Of a stretch of 64,000 nucleotides of DNA, positions 1-11,148 are shown piece by piece. The position numbers and the translations under genes are program-made. Source of the stretch: Parelaphostrongylus tenuis (lineage: Eukaryota > Nematoda > Chromadorea > Rhabditida > Metastrongylidae); NCBI GenBank assembly GCA_019055375.1, contig JAHQIW010005418.1, forward strand, positions 17,285 to 81,284, read 5' to 3'. Each line of letters begins with the position of its first letter. Within the stretch, counting starts at the first letter, position 1. Under the pieces are notes generated by a model. That model was given only the letters and a program-made list of their open reading frames with translations, made no database searches and was not told where the DNA came from.

Positions 1-821
1 CATGAATCGAAGGTTTTCATAGCAGGATTGCACTTCCGCACTGATCAGTAGCGACATTTTTAGTCTCCGAAGTCCAGTGATTCTGTGTTTTGTGTAATTT
101 CCCCAGAAGATGATTGAGTAATACGTTTTGAAAATGAACAATGTGTACCGTCTATGGTGAAACGATGAAATGACGATGACAAAAAAACGAAGAAAATGAA
201 AATTTAAGAAGAAATAGAGCAAATAAGCGGACAAAGAAGTGTTAACGTTAGTCATTATGCCTCCCGAAATTCTATATGGAAATTTGAATTTACAGGATTA
301 CTATGATTACTATGGAAATCCAAAAATGAGAAAGAATGACGTATCAAAAGTAATGGAGCAAATGCGCGCTGAAAATAGGGTAAGTGCCGATATTATCACT
401 TTCAGAGAATTGGAAAGAACGAATGCCAGAAATGCGTTTGGTCAGAAAGTCGTTGCAATAGTTCCATCACAGGATCACTTTACCTGTTATGTTTAAGGCA
501 TTTATTAATTGACATGGGACCTGCGTTAGTATCATAGAAGGATCAGAATTTTTGTATAATGCCTTTTCGTTCAATCAGTTCCCCGGGGATCTACCCCTGT
601 ATAGAGGAAGCGACAACAAACTTTTTACATCAAACGTACTGTGAAACAATCATCGTGATGTTCTTTCAAAGTGTTTGATTATCGCATGCATGGGTATGTC
701 TGTTACCTGGACATGAGTGATTTAATGTCAATCGAGGAAGTCGACTATTCTGAGATCTCGGTCAATATCAACGTAATGTGACGATGCATATGAGTTTTCA
801 TGTGGTCTGTATAGGCACTTA

Positions 822-875
822 TCCAGTGCAGAATACGCATTTCGGCCTTCTGGCCTCGTCAGTTGAACGGTGCCT
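822..875 (-). ncRNA. Hammerhead ribozyme motif, probably decayed
   Basis: The minus strand reads CUGACGA (862-856), then a perfect four-base-pair stem II, GGCC-AGAA-GGCC (855-844), then GAAA (843-840). Stem III (UGCGUA) is weak, and the cleavage site would be AUU rather than GUC. Stem I pairs only in part, with mismatches next to the core. The catalytic core is conserved but the helices are damaged, so activity is doubtful. It faces away from the good copy at 1,115-1,163. Confidence 0.55.
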
Positions 876-1114
876 TTTCGTTCAGTCAGTTCCTCGAGGA
901 TCTCTTTTCAGATTATATTGTTCTCGAGCGAGGTCTCAAAATAGTCGACTGTATTGTTTGTTACGTATGCCAACGTAAAAGTCATACACATGTATTTGAC
1001 AGTTAAATACTATGAATAAACCTCACGGTGGTTATTTACGTAGAGTGCAAGCAGTTGATCAGGTCGCTTTCTCTATACAGACAGATCCCCGAGGAATTGA
1101 CTGAACGAAAAGAC

Positions 1115-1163
1115 ACCGTGACACTGACGAGGCTGGAAGGCCGAAACACGTGTCTTTCACGGT
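1115..1163 (+). ncRNA. Hammerhead ribozyme (family W), well formed
   Basis: All conserved parts of a type I hammerhead are present in order. Stem I 5' strand ACCGUGACA is at 1,115-1,123 and the core CUGACGA at 1,124-1,130. Stem II is GGCU-GGAA-GGCC at 1,131-1,142, with a GU closing pair, and GAAA follows at 1,143-1,146. The minimal stem III is CACGUG at 1,147-1,152. The cleavage triplet is GUC, with cleavage expected after 1,154. The stem I 3' strand UUUCACGGU at 1,155-1,163 gives eight pairs and one C-U mismatch. Folding is by eye; activity is inferred from the family consensus (CUGANGA, GAAA, NUH). Confidence 0.82.
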
Positions 1164-3041
1164 AGAAGTGCCCATCAAAGTCCTCATAAAAGACTTAAAA
1201 CGCGTTGTTAGATTATACTGTTCCAAAGCGAGGTCTCAAAATAATCAACTGCATTGACTGATAACAGTAGTGCTTTTATAGGCCGAAAACGATTTTTTTT
1301 TCTTTATTTCTCGTTGTTATCATTATCAGTACTATTGCAGTCACTATCTTCATCATCATAGTCAAGTTCGTTGTCGTAATCATTCCTGAAAATTGTATGA
1401 CAAACGCAATACTTTAGGATGCTGCTCTCGGTGGTGTACCATGTAAAGAAGAACTTAGCAAAATGCTCGATTACATTGACAGCTTGAAGTATCACGACCA
1501 CGTCGACTACGACTTTATCTACAAATTATCAGAACAGGTTCAAAAAATATCAGTTCAATTATAGTTTTCACTATCAATCTAGTATGGGGTCATCGACTAT
1601 GATTCATCCCTAGTTATTCCCTCAACAGGGAAAAGTATAGCGCAGTGACTAGAGGTGATCGGTAGTACACACATGATTATGGTTTGGCACTGTACCTTAG
1701 GCATGCCAAATTATCTATCTTCTAGGGGCTGGCGCATTAAAACCAGATTCTTTTGTGGGAATAAATACACTGATACGCCGTCAAACCTAGTCATTTGAAG
1801 TTCCATGGCTTACATCTAATACAGCTGACATGGCGCAATTAAAAAAGTGTGATACACGAAACAGATGGAAGAGAAGAACAGTGGAGTGGTCTTCAAGAGA
1901 ATGTAAGCGCCTTCTTGGAACACTAAAGTATGGCCGGAAGTGCTTCTGGCTAACGTCAACCATCCGCATCCGGAGATATCAATGAGTTTGAAATAATGAA
2001 ATAGGTATTGAGCACTTCGTCATGTTTGTAATAGACACCACTATAGAGAATAAATGCGTAAAGAGATGCGAATAGAAACTGTGGTGGGGATTTTACTAAT
2101 ATCAGTGAAGACGGGCCGGTCCAATTTCAGAATAAGTAAGGTATATGAAATTGAATGAGTGCTCAAATTAAGCAAAGAGATTTTTCATAAAATTCTAGAA
2201 TTATCATACCGTAAAAGTAGAGTTTAGTGAAGTCAATCAAACACGTAGAACGGCAGCATACAAGGTCAAGATGAGTCGAATTTTAAAGGATCTTTCTTCG
2301 AATTTTTTACCGACCCGCTTTCCGACCTACTGTGCAGATCTAGTCATTCCTGAATTCTATTTCTTCTTCCCACCCATAATGTGAGTAACCAACGAAAGAG
2401 AAGTTTTAATGAATCCAGAGCATGATTGAACATAGTGGTGTGCTTTTGAAAATGGCATCTCTGCCAATGATCCGCTCCACCGCACTTTTTATGAAATACT
2501 AACAAAACTGGAAACATAGTGTTTTTACATTTTATGAGTGACTGTAGTTTTATAGGGAGCGAAATCAGTAGGAGGCGATATTAAGGACCCGTATGATTGG
2601 GAGAAAACCGTCAAACGTACTGTCACCGCAACTCTAAAGGCGCCGTAAATGCCGATCCATAGAAGCAATTTTGAATAGCGTAACTGAATCAACGAACTGT
2701 TTTTGGATAACCCTGTATTCATATAGTTTTTTCTTACTCTATATTTTTCTCATTTCTCTAACTGCTTTAATATACCCAATCTTAGAGAGCGTTACCTTTA
2801 GATTCAGTTACCCTCACAACTATTGGATGCTTTTAATCGAAATAAATTTCTTATTCAACTGCTTTATTAGCACTATTAGAATTATATAATCACGTATGCG
2901 AGGATGCTGAGTGATATGCAAACATTCGATATCAGAAGGAAGTTGAACCCATTTTTTACCCTAAATGGCTTTATGTTGCCATCACTCCACTGAGATCCTT
3001 GTTCTCCTCCTGTTCAATATTTCTAATAAAACGCGGTACCA

Positions 3042-3114
3042 GCCTCGATAGCTCAGTTGGGAGAGCGTTAGACTGAAGATCTAAAGGTCACCAGTTCGAT
3101 CCTGGTTCGGGGCA
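3042..3114 (+). tRNA. tRNA-Phe (GAA)
   Basis: A 73-base cloverleaf with acceptor GCCTCGA pairing TTCGGGG-type ends (with wobble), a D arm GCTC..GAGC, and an anticodon stem TTAGA/TCTAA with loop CTGAAGA (anticodon GAA at 3,075-3,077). The T arm contains GGTTCG and ends in discriminator A. No intron. The A and B boxes are intact, so it should be transcribed by RNA polymerase III. It is one of five identical-looking copies in the window, all within the duplicated unit. Confidence 0.95.
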
Positions 3115-4686
3115 ATGGTTTTGTTCACAGAGCATGCACCACCTTATGTTCCTTGTGCATGTTTTAGCACGAATTAGCCCAGGGAACCAACACATCTCGT
3201 AATTCAGGACACAGAATAGTTTTACAATCGGAGATTAAAGGATGAGAGAAGTAGAGGATGAAGCATTTGAGACTGATCAATTCGCGTTGAGTGTGCCATG
3301 CAGTGGACTTTATTGAACTCGTTGTAAATGAGTGGATGATCATCATGTCCTCACTATATATGGGCATTAGACTAGCGCGTAGCTGATAGATAATTCTATT
3401 CAGCCAGCGTTTCGCAACATCGTCTTTCACTAAAATCGCGTTAATCGAAGCCGTTGATCTACACACAGATGGTCGTTTGCATTGGAGTGCACAATTCGAA
3501 TGGTATCTGAGGCGGCAGAACACCATGTGAGCGAGTGCTTGCTAAATGTGATTGAATAGTTCTGAGGTTTTAATGTAGTGTGACAACTGATCAAGTGATG
3601 ACAGCCCGAGTCAAAACACTAGAATCGGGGAGTGGCTTCACCTATAGCACGAATTCTGATCACACATTTGGTAAGCTGTCTTCAACTGGTTGTGGAGAAA
3701 AAACAGTCACCGATGGCCTCCAATGTTTGTAATGATAGAAAATTCCAGCTTTCAAATGTGAAAATAGAACTTAATTATTTTGTTATCAATCATAACAACA
3801 AGTGAACGCTAAAATCTAGTTCATTTAGATATTATTAATGTGTATCCCACGAGTAACACCTGCAGTGCAGATCATTTTCAGCCGTAAACCCAAAAAATCT
3901 TAACTTTAAGGTTTTTTATGCGGTGGTCAGCAAGCGGTTTCAAATATCAGATGTTCGACTTTCTTGTCACCTTTAATTTCTTTCGATCTAATCACAAGAC
4001 AAATCAGATCAACTCTCATCAGAGTCCAGCTTGTCATGTGGTTTGTCAGTGATGGACTTCGACTGGAACTCATGGAATTAAACACAATTGCAGTAACTAA
4101 CAAGAAACATTTTTTGATGAAACCCTCTGCGGCCATGATGCTGAAACGCTAACATAAAAGCTTCCGTGGCAAGCTAGTAGTAACTTGAGGATCCGGCGAA
4201 TTATATTCGCTGTTAAGATTGTTGTTAAACTGCAAGACATGCATAACACATTTTTGGATCAAAGCACATATTAAGAAATACTAAGATTTGATAGGATGAT
4301 ATGTCCATTTGGGATAAAATAAATAATGTTTTCACTCAAGCTTTAATGGTATCATAAACTTCATCCAAATACAGTTCAATCACTGAATCACTAAAAGTTG
4401 GTAATAAAACTCTTTGCCGCTCGGACCGCCGCCAGCAGAAAATGGCGCCGTCCGCACAGGGATATAGTGACCATTAGTACTATAAAACAAAACCGGAACG
4501 GATTGACTATACAGTGTGCGTTGGCTGCACGTTCGACAATGGTCTTCGATTCTCATATTTCGAGCAGCACTAGAGACCTGTATCTATTACTTTGAAATAG
4601 AGATGATGAACTCACATTTAGATTTTTGTGAGAAGGTGAAAATAACCTCAAAAGCTGACGTGATTCATAGTTAAACACAATTAACA

Positions 4687-4790
4687 ATATGACTGAGAGA
4701 TTGAGTGGTGAACAAAAACAGTCTCTCAGTCATATAAGTAACATAATAACACTGCGAAAATAGCAGTGAAAATACTATAATTTCGAACAA
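4687..4790 (+). mobile_element. Small hairpin / SINE-tail remnant
   Basis: ATATGACTGAGAGA at 4,687-4,700 is repeated in inverted form at 4,722-4,735, enclosing GTGGTGAACAAAAAC. It is followed by ACTGCGAAAATAGCAGTGAA, which matches the 3' tail of the tRNA-like SINE at 9,025-9,206. It looks like a SINE or MITE copy that has lost its tRNA-like part. The mirror copy lies at about 12,525-12,628. Confidence 0.5.
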
Positions 4791-6166
4791 TTAACAATGT
4801 CTTCACGCAAAAAAGGCGTCATCATTTGAAAAGGAAAACGGTTAACAGTGTTAATGGGAACTCCTAAGAGCTTATGAGAATTACAAAAGTAAAGAAATTT
4901 CCATTTACCCCAGACAGCTAGTTTCTTGATTGCATCTCTTCTGAATGCTCATGACATTCCATGACTTTTTATCAAAAATGCTGTGTTGTAAAACCTTACT
5001 GGGAATATCGAAGACGGGCGACTAAATTCAGCTTCAGTAATATTCGTTGTCCCCAGATCACAACTTTCTTCAAAACCTTCTTCAAATGTATAACTTCACT
5101 GCTACGACATTCAGCAAGCTAATTAAAACCATTGTAAAATCCAATGACTAAAACTCTGACCTGCACAGACGATGATGGACAGCGAAATAGTCATCCTAAT
5201 TTTCTCAGTTGCTTACTAAGCGAAACCGACAAAATATATTCATTTCGGTTTGAAAATGTTAAATATTCGATATTTTTGAATGAAAATCACAATAATTTCA
5301 GCATTATCTGTTGTCATATGCTTTTTGAGTGAATTTTCAGCAGAACTTCTTGTTCCTAAGAAACGATGAGCGAAGTACAGAAAAGGAAATAAAAGAATTT
5401 ATTACAGCTTTCTGAACCCATTCAATGCCATAGTAATATTAGTCCTTACACTTCACCCTAGGTAATTTGGCATCACCACATATCTAAATGTTTGAGGCTC
5501 AAATTCTCAAAAACACTGACATCTCTATGTTTGAAAATATGGAAAAAGTACAAAATGTCAAATAAAATTCCTATATGTAAAATTTGCTCAAGAAGCATCT
5601 TTCATTCGAAAATGTTAGTTATATGAAAAATATTGAGTGATATGCGAAAATCTGGTACTCAGGTAGGAGATGAGCACGGGTTTCACGTCTTCCGGGGATG
5701 TGTGATGCGACTACACCACTGAGGCTATCAACCAGTTATTACTCCTACTGCAATACAAGGTTACAAAATGGGAGGTATAGTTGGTATCTTCTTCTATACA
5801 TTAAAGTGGTCAGTCCGAAAATGACTAAATAGCGGACAATTCTAGCACTCGAGTGGAGAAAAGTCTCATCACTTCTGTGACCATTGCTTTGTTATATTCT
5901 TTGTTGAGTTAGCCAATGGCTCAAAGTTGATGACCATAAATAAAGGTGAAAACGTTAAAACATTGTTAAATAAATTTATTGCTATCAACCTCATGTTCCT
6001 GATTCAATCAATAACAAATATACGAAGGAGTAGTGATGCCAAAGTAGAATGAGTGCCGGTTTACAAATTACTCCTTTTCAAGTAGGAAACATGCCCAGTA
6101 TTAAATGATGCAAAGAAACTGTTTCAGAAACAAAAGTACTGTTCACAGAAGCGGCAACAAAAGCGA

Positions 6167-6237
6167 TGCACCAACCGGGAGTCGAACCCGGGTCTGTACC
6201 TTGGGAGGGTACAATGATACCGCTACACCATTGGTGC
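6167..6237 (-). tRNA. tRNA-Gly (CCC)
   Basis: A 71-base cloverleaf on the minus strand. The acceptor GCACCAA pairs perfectly with TTGGTGC. The anticodon stem is GTACC/GGTAC with loop CTCCCAA, anticodon CCC (6,205-6,203). The T arm is CCGGG-TTCGACT-CCCGG, and the discriminator is A. No intron. All stems pair, so it may be functional. Confidence 0.93.
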
Positions 6238-6774
6238 TCGTTGAAGAATCGAGCGTTTTCTCCACATTTGTTGAACATATTTCCAACACTGATAGAAATA
6301 GTATTTCTCGCAATGGGATATTACGTCGAACAACCTAGGTAACAGGTTTGAATGTTCAGGTAGATCACTTCTAGCAATCACAATAATACGTGACTTTTAC
6401 TTTTTGATTTTTCAACCTCAGTAATGCGCGACTATTGATTCCAGTAACTTCTAAATACCAATAGCTCAGTTAGGTGTAGAATCTTTATGAGAAAAACTTC
6501 AAAATATGATCTTCAAACACCCCAGAATAGAGCTATTCTATCTTGATTAAATTATGTCGAACTACTCAGGCAGCAGTTTGAGTGGTCGGTTAGACCACTG
6601 CTAGGAACCGCATTAATATGTAACTTGTGATTTTTGTAACTATCAATTTTTGATTTTCAACCATAATGACTAGTCACTTTGAATTCTGGTGAACTTCGAG
6701 TTTCAATAACACAGTTTGCTGTAGAACCTTTATGAGAGAGGTTTCAGAATTTGATTTTCTTACACCCTAAAATA

Positions 6775-6855
6775 GCGTGGGCTATTTTGATTTGAGCTAT
6801 CGAATGATCGATAAGACTATGAAAGCAACTAAAAATAGATCTTTCTCAAGATCTC
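6775..6855 (-). mobile_element. Inverted fragment of an RTE 3' tail at the palindrome breakpoint
   Basis: The stretch CTATCGAATG..AAGACTATGA..CAACTA..TTTCTCAAG at about 6,794-6,850 matches, on the opposite strand, the 3' end of the RTE element at 56,517-56,580. Here it sits immediately before the 5' end of a plus-strand RTE. This resembles a 5'-inverted or head-to-head LINE arrangement, exactly at the inner edge of the left palindrome arm. Confidence 0.5.
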
Positions 6856-9800
6856 CCGACGTCGTGGATAGGAGAACTAAACGCGAACCAAGGGCGACAG
6901 TGTGCTTCTTAGAGACGCAGGAGGATTAAGGGGTAAGGTCCCTGCTTTCGCAGCGCCGATTTGACGAAACTCTTCTCCTACAAGTCAAATTGGTCTAAAG
7001 AATGCAATCCAGCAGCAGGGATCTACATGGGATACGCTCAGTAGCGCCTCCTACAAATAAGCTTCTCCTGCCTCTCCGAGAGAGAGACTGGCAAGCTACT
7101 CGTGAGTACCCAGTCCCCCCTGTCAGAGCCTAGCAAGCTATACGCTGAGTATCAAAATGCTAAGAGCAGCAATAAATATGGGTCTGATCACCTGGCCCCA
7201 AGGAAGCCCCCACTACGGCAGCGTCGTGTAGGACGAGTGCGGAGAGGGTGCTAAAATCTTAGGGTCAGACTAGGCAGCCAAAATCGAAACGAACTAAAAT
7301 GACGATCTGTAACTATATTGCACCAACACTTGCATACAAATCCGTTGGAAAAGATCTATCGATGCAAACAGGAAGGATAGGGTCGACACAAGTGGCCTGG
7401 CTAAAATAAAAACACGTCATCCTTTTCACCCTAACTATGACACCGCAGAAGAAATGTTTCGTGGAACATAAAATCGCACAGGTGTCGGCGGGCGTTGGCG
7501 TCCTGATTAAAATCAAATTTGACCGTAAACATAGATTCATTTGAACAACTGACAACCCGTATCGGACGATTGCGGTTCTAACGATGTGGATCAATGCCGG
7601 CATTGACCATCTTCATTGCTTACGCATCAACATCAAGCTATGACGAAGAGAAGTCGCAGCGTTCTACATGGTTTTCGAAAATTTCTTCAGAGAGGACAAT
7701 ATATTCGTGATGGTCGTTGTTAGATAATTCAACGCGAAAATAGGACCTGAAAGAGCGTCTGGAGAACATCACATGGGGACCCACAAACTAGAATGGAATG
7801 AGCAAGGTGAGAGGCTATTTGGGTTTATCACGATGGTCAAATCCCATTCATGTTAACTCACAATTCCAAGAGCTCGCTCTCAACTATGGACGTAGGAGTC
7901 TCCCAATGGAAATTACCATAACGAAATAGACCACACCTCAGTAAATCGCAGCTTTTGCCTAACCGAAGTCGCTGTTGCTCCTAAGTTCCACATTGAAACA
8001 GACGTCGTCTCCTTTGCCCAACGTTCCCTTTTTGGCGAAAAGGAGAGAAGGTAGCCAGATTCAAACAACGAAGTTTCAGAACTACAATATACTGGGATGT
8101 ATGCATGTCATTAGTCGGTTTTTGGGAAGATACCGTTATCGACAACATCAGCGAACAATACGACTCTCTCGTTGAATATCTTCACATCAGTGCTATAAAA
8201 GCCGCGATTCCTAATGTCACAAAGAAACACTTGTCGCAAACACTCGAGCTTATACGTTAACGTGGAATCGAACGAGCTACAGGCAACCGAACCCTCACGT
8301 CCGGTATTGCGAAAAGCTGCAGAGAAACGATAAAAGAAAGTTTCAAAAAGAGAAAAGCAGTTGTTATGGCAAAAGCTGCAGAAGCTGGAATGAGCATTCG
8401 CAAAGCCAGCGAAGCTTCGCCAATTACAAGACCAAGATGATTGCACTTTGACGCCCTATCGGGGCACTTACAGCTTAGGAAAGGCAATGAAGAAAATCAT
8501 TTACGACTTCTACTTGGGCCCTATCAGCCATGTTCTTTTACCGTCGTATGAATTGAAAGAGATTAAATCTGCCTTCTCACCGGTTCTCCCTTTCAAAATT
8601 CGAAAATTCGACGTACTTTCGCCGGGGACGAATAGAACAACACGCGGTCCAGACACGATTGAACCATAAACGTCTGAGAAATCTACCGCAAGATTTCATC
8701 AGCACTCTTACACGGCTCCTCACTTGCTACGTGACAGAATGAACGGTTCCCAATTGGTGAAAATTAGAAAGACTATGTCGCTGTTGAGAAAGGGAGATCT
8801 TCACTGCATGTACATTGTGTATAAACTCCTCATTGGAGTCATCTCAAAGAGGATTGACAGAGCACTGAACGAACGACAGCCATGCGAACAAGCAAGGTTT
8901 TGAAAAGGAATTGGTACCATAGACCATAACCACACGATCACAAGACTCAACAAAGTTCTATTAAAGTACAAAATACCACACTGCGTCACTTTCAGCGATT
9001 TGTAGAAAGTCTTTGAATGAGTGGTCAGGCGAATGTGCCTCGGTGGTGTAATGGTGGAGCACGTGTTCCTAGATAGGGCGAAACGCGAGTTTGATTCCCG
9101 CTTGAGGCAGTGTTTTTGCTCACCATTCAATTCTCCATGGTATACACGTAACATCATGACACTGCGAAAGAAGCAGTAAAAATATTAGAATTTTCGAGTA
9201 TTAGTCTTTAATTCATTGAAAACAAAAGCAGTTATAGAGGATCTGGATAACTAGTGCATTCCTAGTCGATACATAACGATCCTTGATGAGCTATATAGAG
9301 ATTTCACAACCAAAATATCGCTTTTCTGCAACACTAGTACCATCGACGTAAGGAGAGGGATTCGACAAAGCGATACAGTTTCGCCATAATCATTCACTGC
9401 CACTCTCGCAAACGTCATGCGAACATTAGGATGGGACGTTATGGGAGTGAAAATTGATGGTCGGCAATTGAACCATCTTCGCTTCGCTGACGATATCGTC
9501 CTCATAACACCAAGCATCAGCTAGGCGGAAGAATGTTGACCGATTTCGTCAACAGCTGTGGAAAAATTGACCTTCAGCTGATTCTAATGAAAATGATGTT
9601 TATGAGGAACGGATGGGTTTTGAATGCCCCATTCAAGCTCAACGAATCAAACTTCTCCGAATGCTTCAGTTACATATATATAGGTCGCAAAATCAATGCA
9701 ATGAATTACCTAACTCCAGAGTTGAGCAGGAGGAAAGAGCGGTGTAAGGAACGTTTTATAGCGCCAGGATGTAGTGAAGAGAACAAAGAGCATCCGACTC

Positions 9801-9903
9801 CGTAACCACCTTTTGGACTCGACGATTATCCCTGCCCTAACGGCAAACCTGTTCACTACGTAAGCAGGACGAAAGATCACTTTGCGTTATTGATCGCGTT
9901 TCA
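6856..9903 (+). pseudogene. Decayed RTE-clade LINE in the spacer of palindrome A
   Basis: The DNA tracks the better RTE copy at 56,620-59,880 along its length, from the 5' leader (GACGCAGG near 6,920), through the endonuclease region (7,300-8,100) and linker (8,200-8,450), to the reverse transcriptase. The RT motif-C stretch reads [11 protein letters not shown] at about 9,477-9,510. Many frameshifts and stops mean no long frame survives. It is interrupted by a SINE at 9,025-9,206. It stops at the equivalent of [10 protein letters not shown] near 9,903, so about 250 C-terminal codons are missing. The same SINE-broken copy occurs at 51,085-53,295, so both descend from one insertion duplicated with the surrounding unit. 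Confidence 0.88.
9025..9206 (+). mobile_element. tRNA-like SINE inserted in the RTE
   Basis: The tRNA-like head at about 9,036-9,109 has acceptor-like GCCTC/GAGGC ends, an A-box-like TGGTGTAATGGTGGA and a B-box-like AGTTTGATTCC. A tail follows, containing TTTTTGCTCACCATTCAATT and an ACTGCGAAAGAAGCAGT hairpin. Imperfect 13-base direct repeats flank it (about 9,012-9,024 and 9,207-9,219). In the parent RTE this site encodes the FDSVE of RT motif A, so the insertion would kill catalysis. The anticodon arm is not tRNA-like, so it is not a functional tRNA. Confidence 0.7.
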
Positions 9904-10540
9904 TCCATTCCGGGGTCTTGTTCATCCATACGTAATTTTACTCGCCACTCAGTTTTCATAACTATGTATGAAATATCATATTACTGCGAAAAATGCTGTA
10001 AAAACACTAAAAATTCGAGCGTTTTGCCTCAAAAATCGAATTTTATTGAGGAGCCTTCTAGGAAGGTTTCTTCTTTACTGCAGACATCGCCCATGCATCT
10101 TAATATTGAAAAATTGTTGAAAGTTATCGGCGAAGTGACACCGCATGCAGTGGGCAGCGTCACTTTCTAAAGACTTTCATTGTTTTCTAATTTTCGTTCT
10201 CTACTTTTCATTTTCGATATCGCCATGAACAAAAAATTTTGAAACTAAATTCCTTATATTGTACTATGCTTCATAGAGCTTCTTCACAAATGACTGAACG
10301 CTAGCAGCAGCAAAATTGTATAGTGAATGAATGCATTTTCTTTACACACAAGTTTTATATGTACAGTACACATGGGGCGATGTAAGTAAAAACATGGTGC
10401 CATCAAAGAATGGCGAAAGCTTCGAAATGATTTCGATTCGGAAAGAGAAACCTTTGATATAGTGACGGAAATCGCACTGTTCTTATAAGTAACTCTAAGC
10501 GTAGCGATTAAATTGCTGTCCGCAGAAGATCAAATAGCTC
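9904..10540. other. Part of the duplicated unit outside the palindrome arms; no gene seen
   Basis: This stretch is missing from the left arm but present, inverted, in the third unit copy (about 49,940-50,530). It includes the ACTGCGAAAAATGCTGT SINE-tail hairpin near 9,985 and an anonymous repeat. The short open frame at 9,964-10,170 has no recognisable domain and is not conserved in frame in the other copy. Confidence 0.6.
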
Positions 10541-11077
10541 TATTTTAGGGTGTAAGAAAATCAAATTCTGAAACCTCTCTCATAAAGGTTCTACAGCAAA
10601 CTGTGTTATTGAAACTCGAAGTTCACCAGAATTCAAAGTGACTAGTCATTATGGTTGAAAATCAAAAATTGATAGTTACAAAAATCACAAGTTACATATT
10701 AATGCGGTTCCTAGCAGTGGTCTAACCGACCACTCAAACTGCTGCCTGAGTAGTTCGACATAATTTAATCAAGATAGAATAGCTCTATTCTGGGGTGTTT
10801 GAAGATCATATTTTGAAGTTTTTCTCATAAAGATTCTACACCTAACTGAGCTATTGGTATTTAGAAGTTACTGGAATCAATAGTCGCGCATTACTGAGGT
10901 TGAAAAATCAAAAAGTAAAAGTCACGTATTATTGTGATTGCTAGAAGTGATCTACCTGAACACTCAAACCTGTTACCTAGGTTGTTCGACGTAATATCCC
11001 ATTGCGAGAAATACTATTTCTATCAGTGTTGGAAATATGTTCAACAAATGTGGAGAAAACGCTCGATTCTTCAACGA

Positions 11078-11148
11078 GCACCAATGGTGTAGCGGTATCA
11101 TTGTACCCTCCCAAGGTACAGACCCGGGTTCGACTCCCGGTTGGTGCA
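11078..11148 (+). tRNA. tRNA-Gly (CCC)
   Basis: Exact inverse of the copy at 6,167-6,237: acceptor GCACCAA/TTGGTGC, anticodon CCC in loop CTCCCAA, T arm CCGGG/CCCGG. All stems are intact. Confidence 0.93.

Larger units (their letters stand above)
545..1270. mobile_element. Paired hammerhead-bearing palindromic modules (family W)
   Basis: Three related modules lie here. A truncated one at about 550-640 (-) lacks a ribozyme core. One at about 810-960 runs on the minus strand and one at about 1,050-1,270 on the plus strand. Each contains a stretch resembling CTCTATACAG..GATCCCCGAGG..ACTGA..GAACGAAAAG, followed by a hammerhead motif. The block GCGAGGTCTCAAAATA follows at about 932 and 1,219. Related modules occur near 16,050-16,770, 25,900-26,065, 26,700-26,830 and 35,930-36,490. 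No protein is encoded, so the module looks non-autonomous. Family limits are not sharply defined because copies are nested in larger duplications. Confidence 0.6.
1..6774 (+). repeat. Left arm of palindrome A (tRNA-bearing unit, + orientation)
   Basis: This is the reverse complement of 10,541-17,313: paired coordinates sum to 17,314-17,315 throughout, and I saw only scattered single-base differences (for example near 6,055 and at one base near 12,010). The inner end is sharp, after the ACACCCTAAAATA stretch at 6,762-6,774. Position 1 pairs with 17,313, so the arm continues beyond the window. It holds one tRNA-Phe, one tRNA-Gly and a pair of hammerhead modules. I recognise no protein-coding gene. 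The short open frames at 239-496, 3,164-3,526 and elsewhere are mirrored in the other arm and have no recognisable domain. Stretches between the listed features hold only repeat sequence. Confidence 0.95.

Noticed and set aside
3164..3526. 120-codon minus-strand frame as a host gene
   Set aside because: It is broken in the other arm (only the C-terminal part remains open at 13,948-14,151) and has no recognisable domain or splice sites.
4010..4040. CTGATGA on the minus strand near 4,022
   Set aside because: No GAAA box or stem II follows at the required distance.
9036..9109. Candidate functional tRNA gene
   Set aside because: A and B boxes and acceptor-like ends exist, but the anticodon arm does not form, and it sits in a SINE with target-site repeats.
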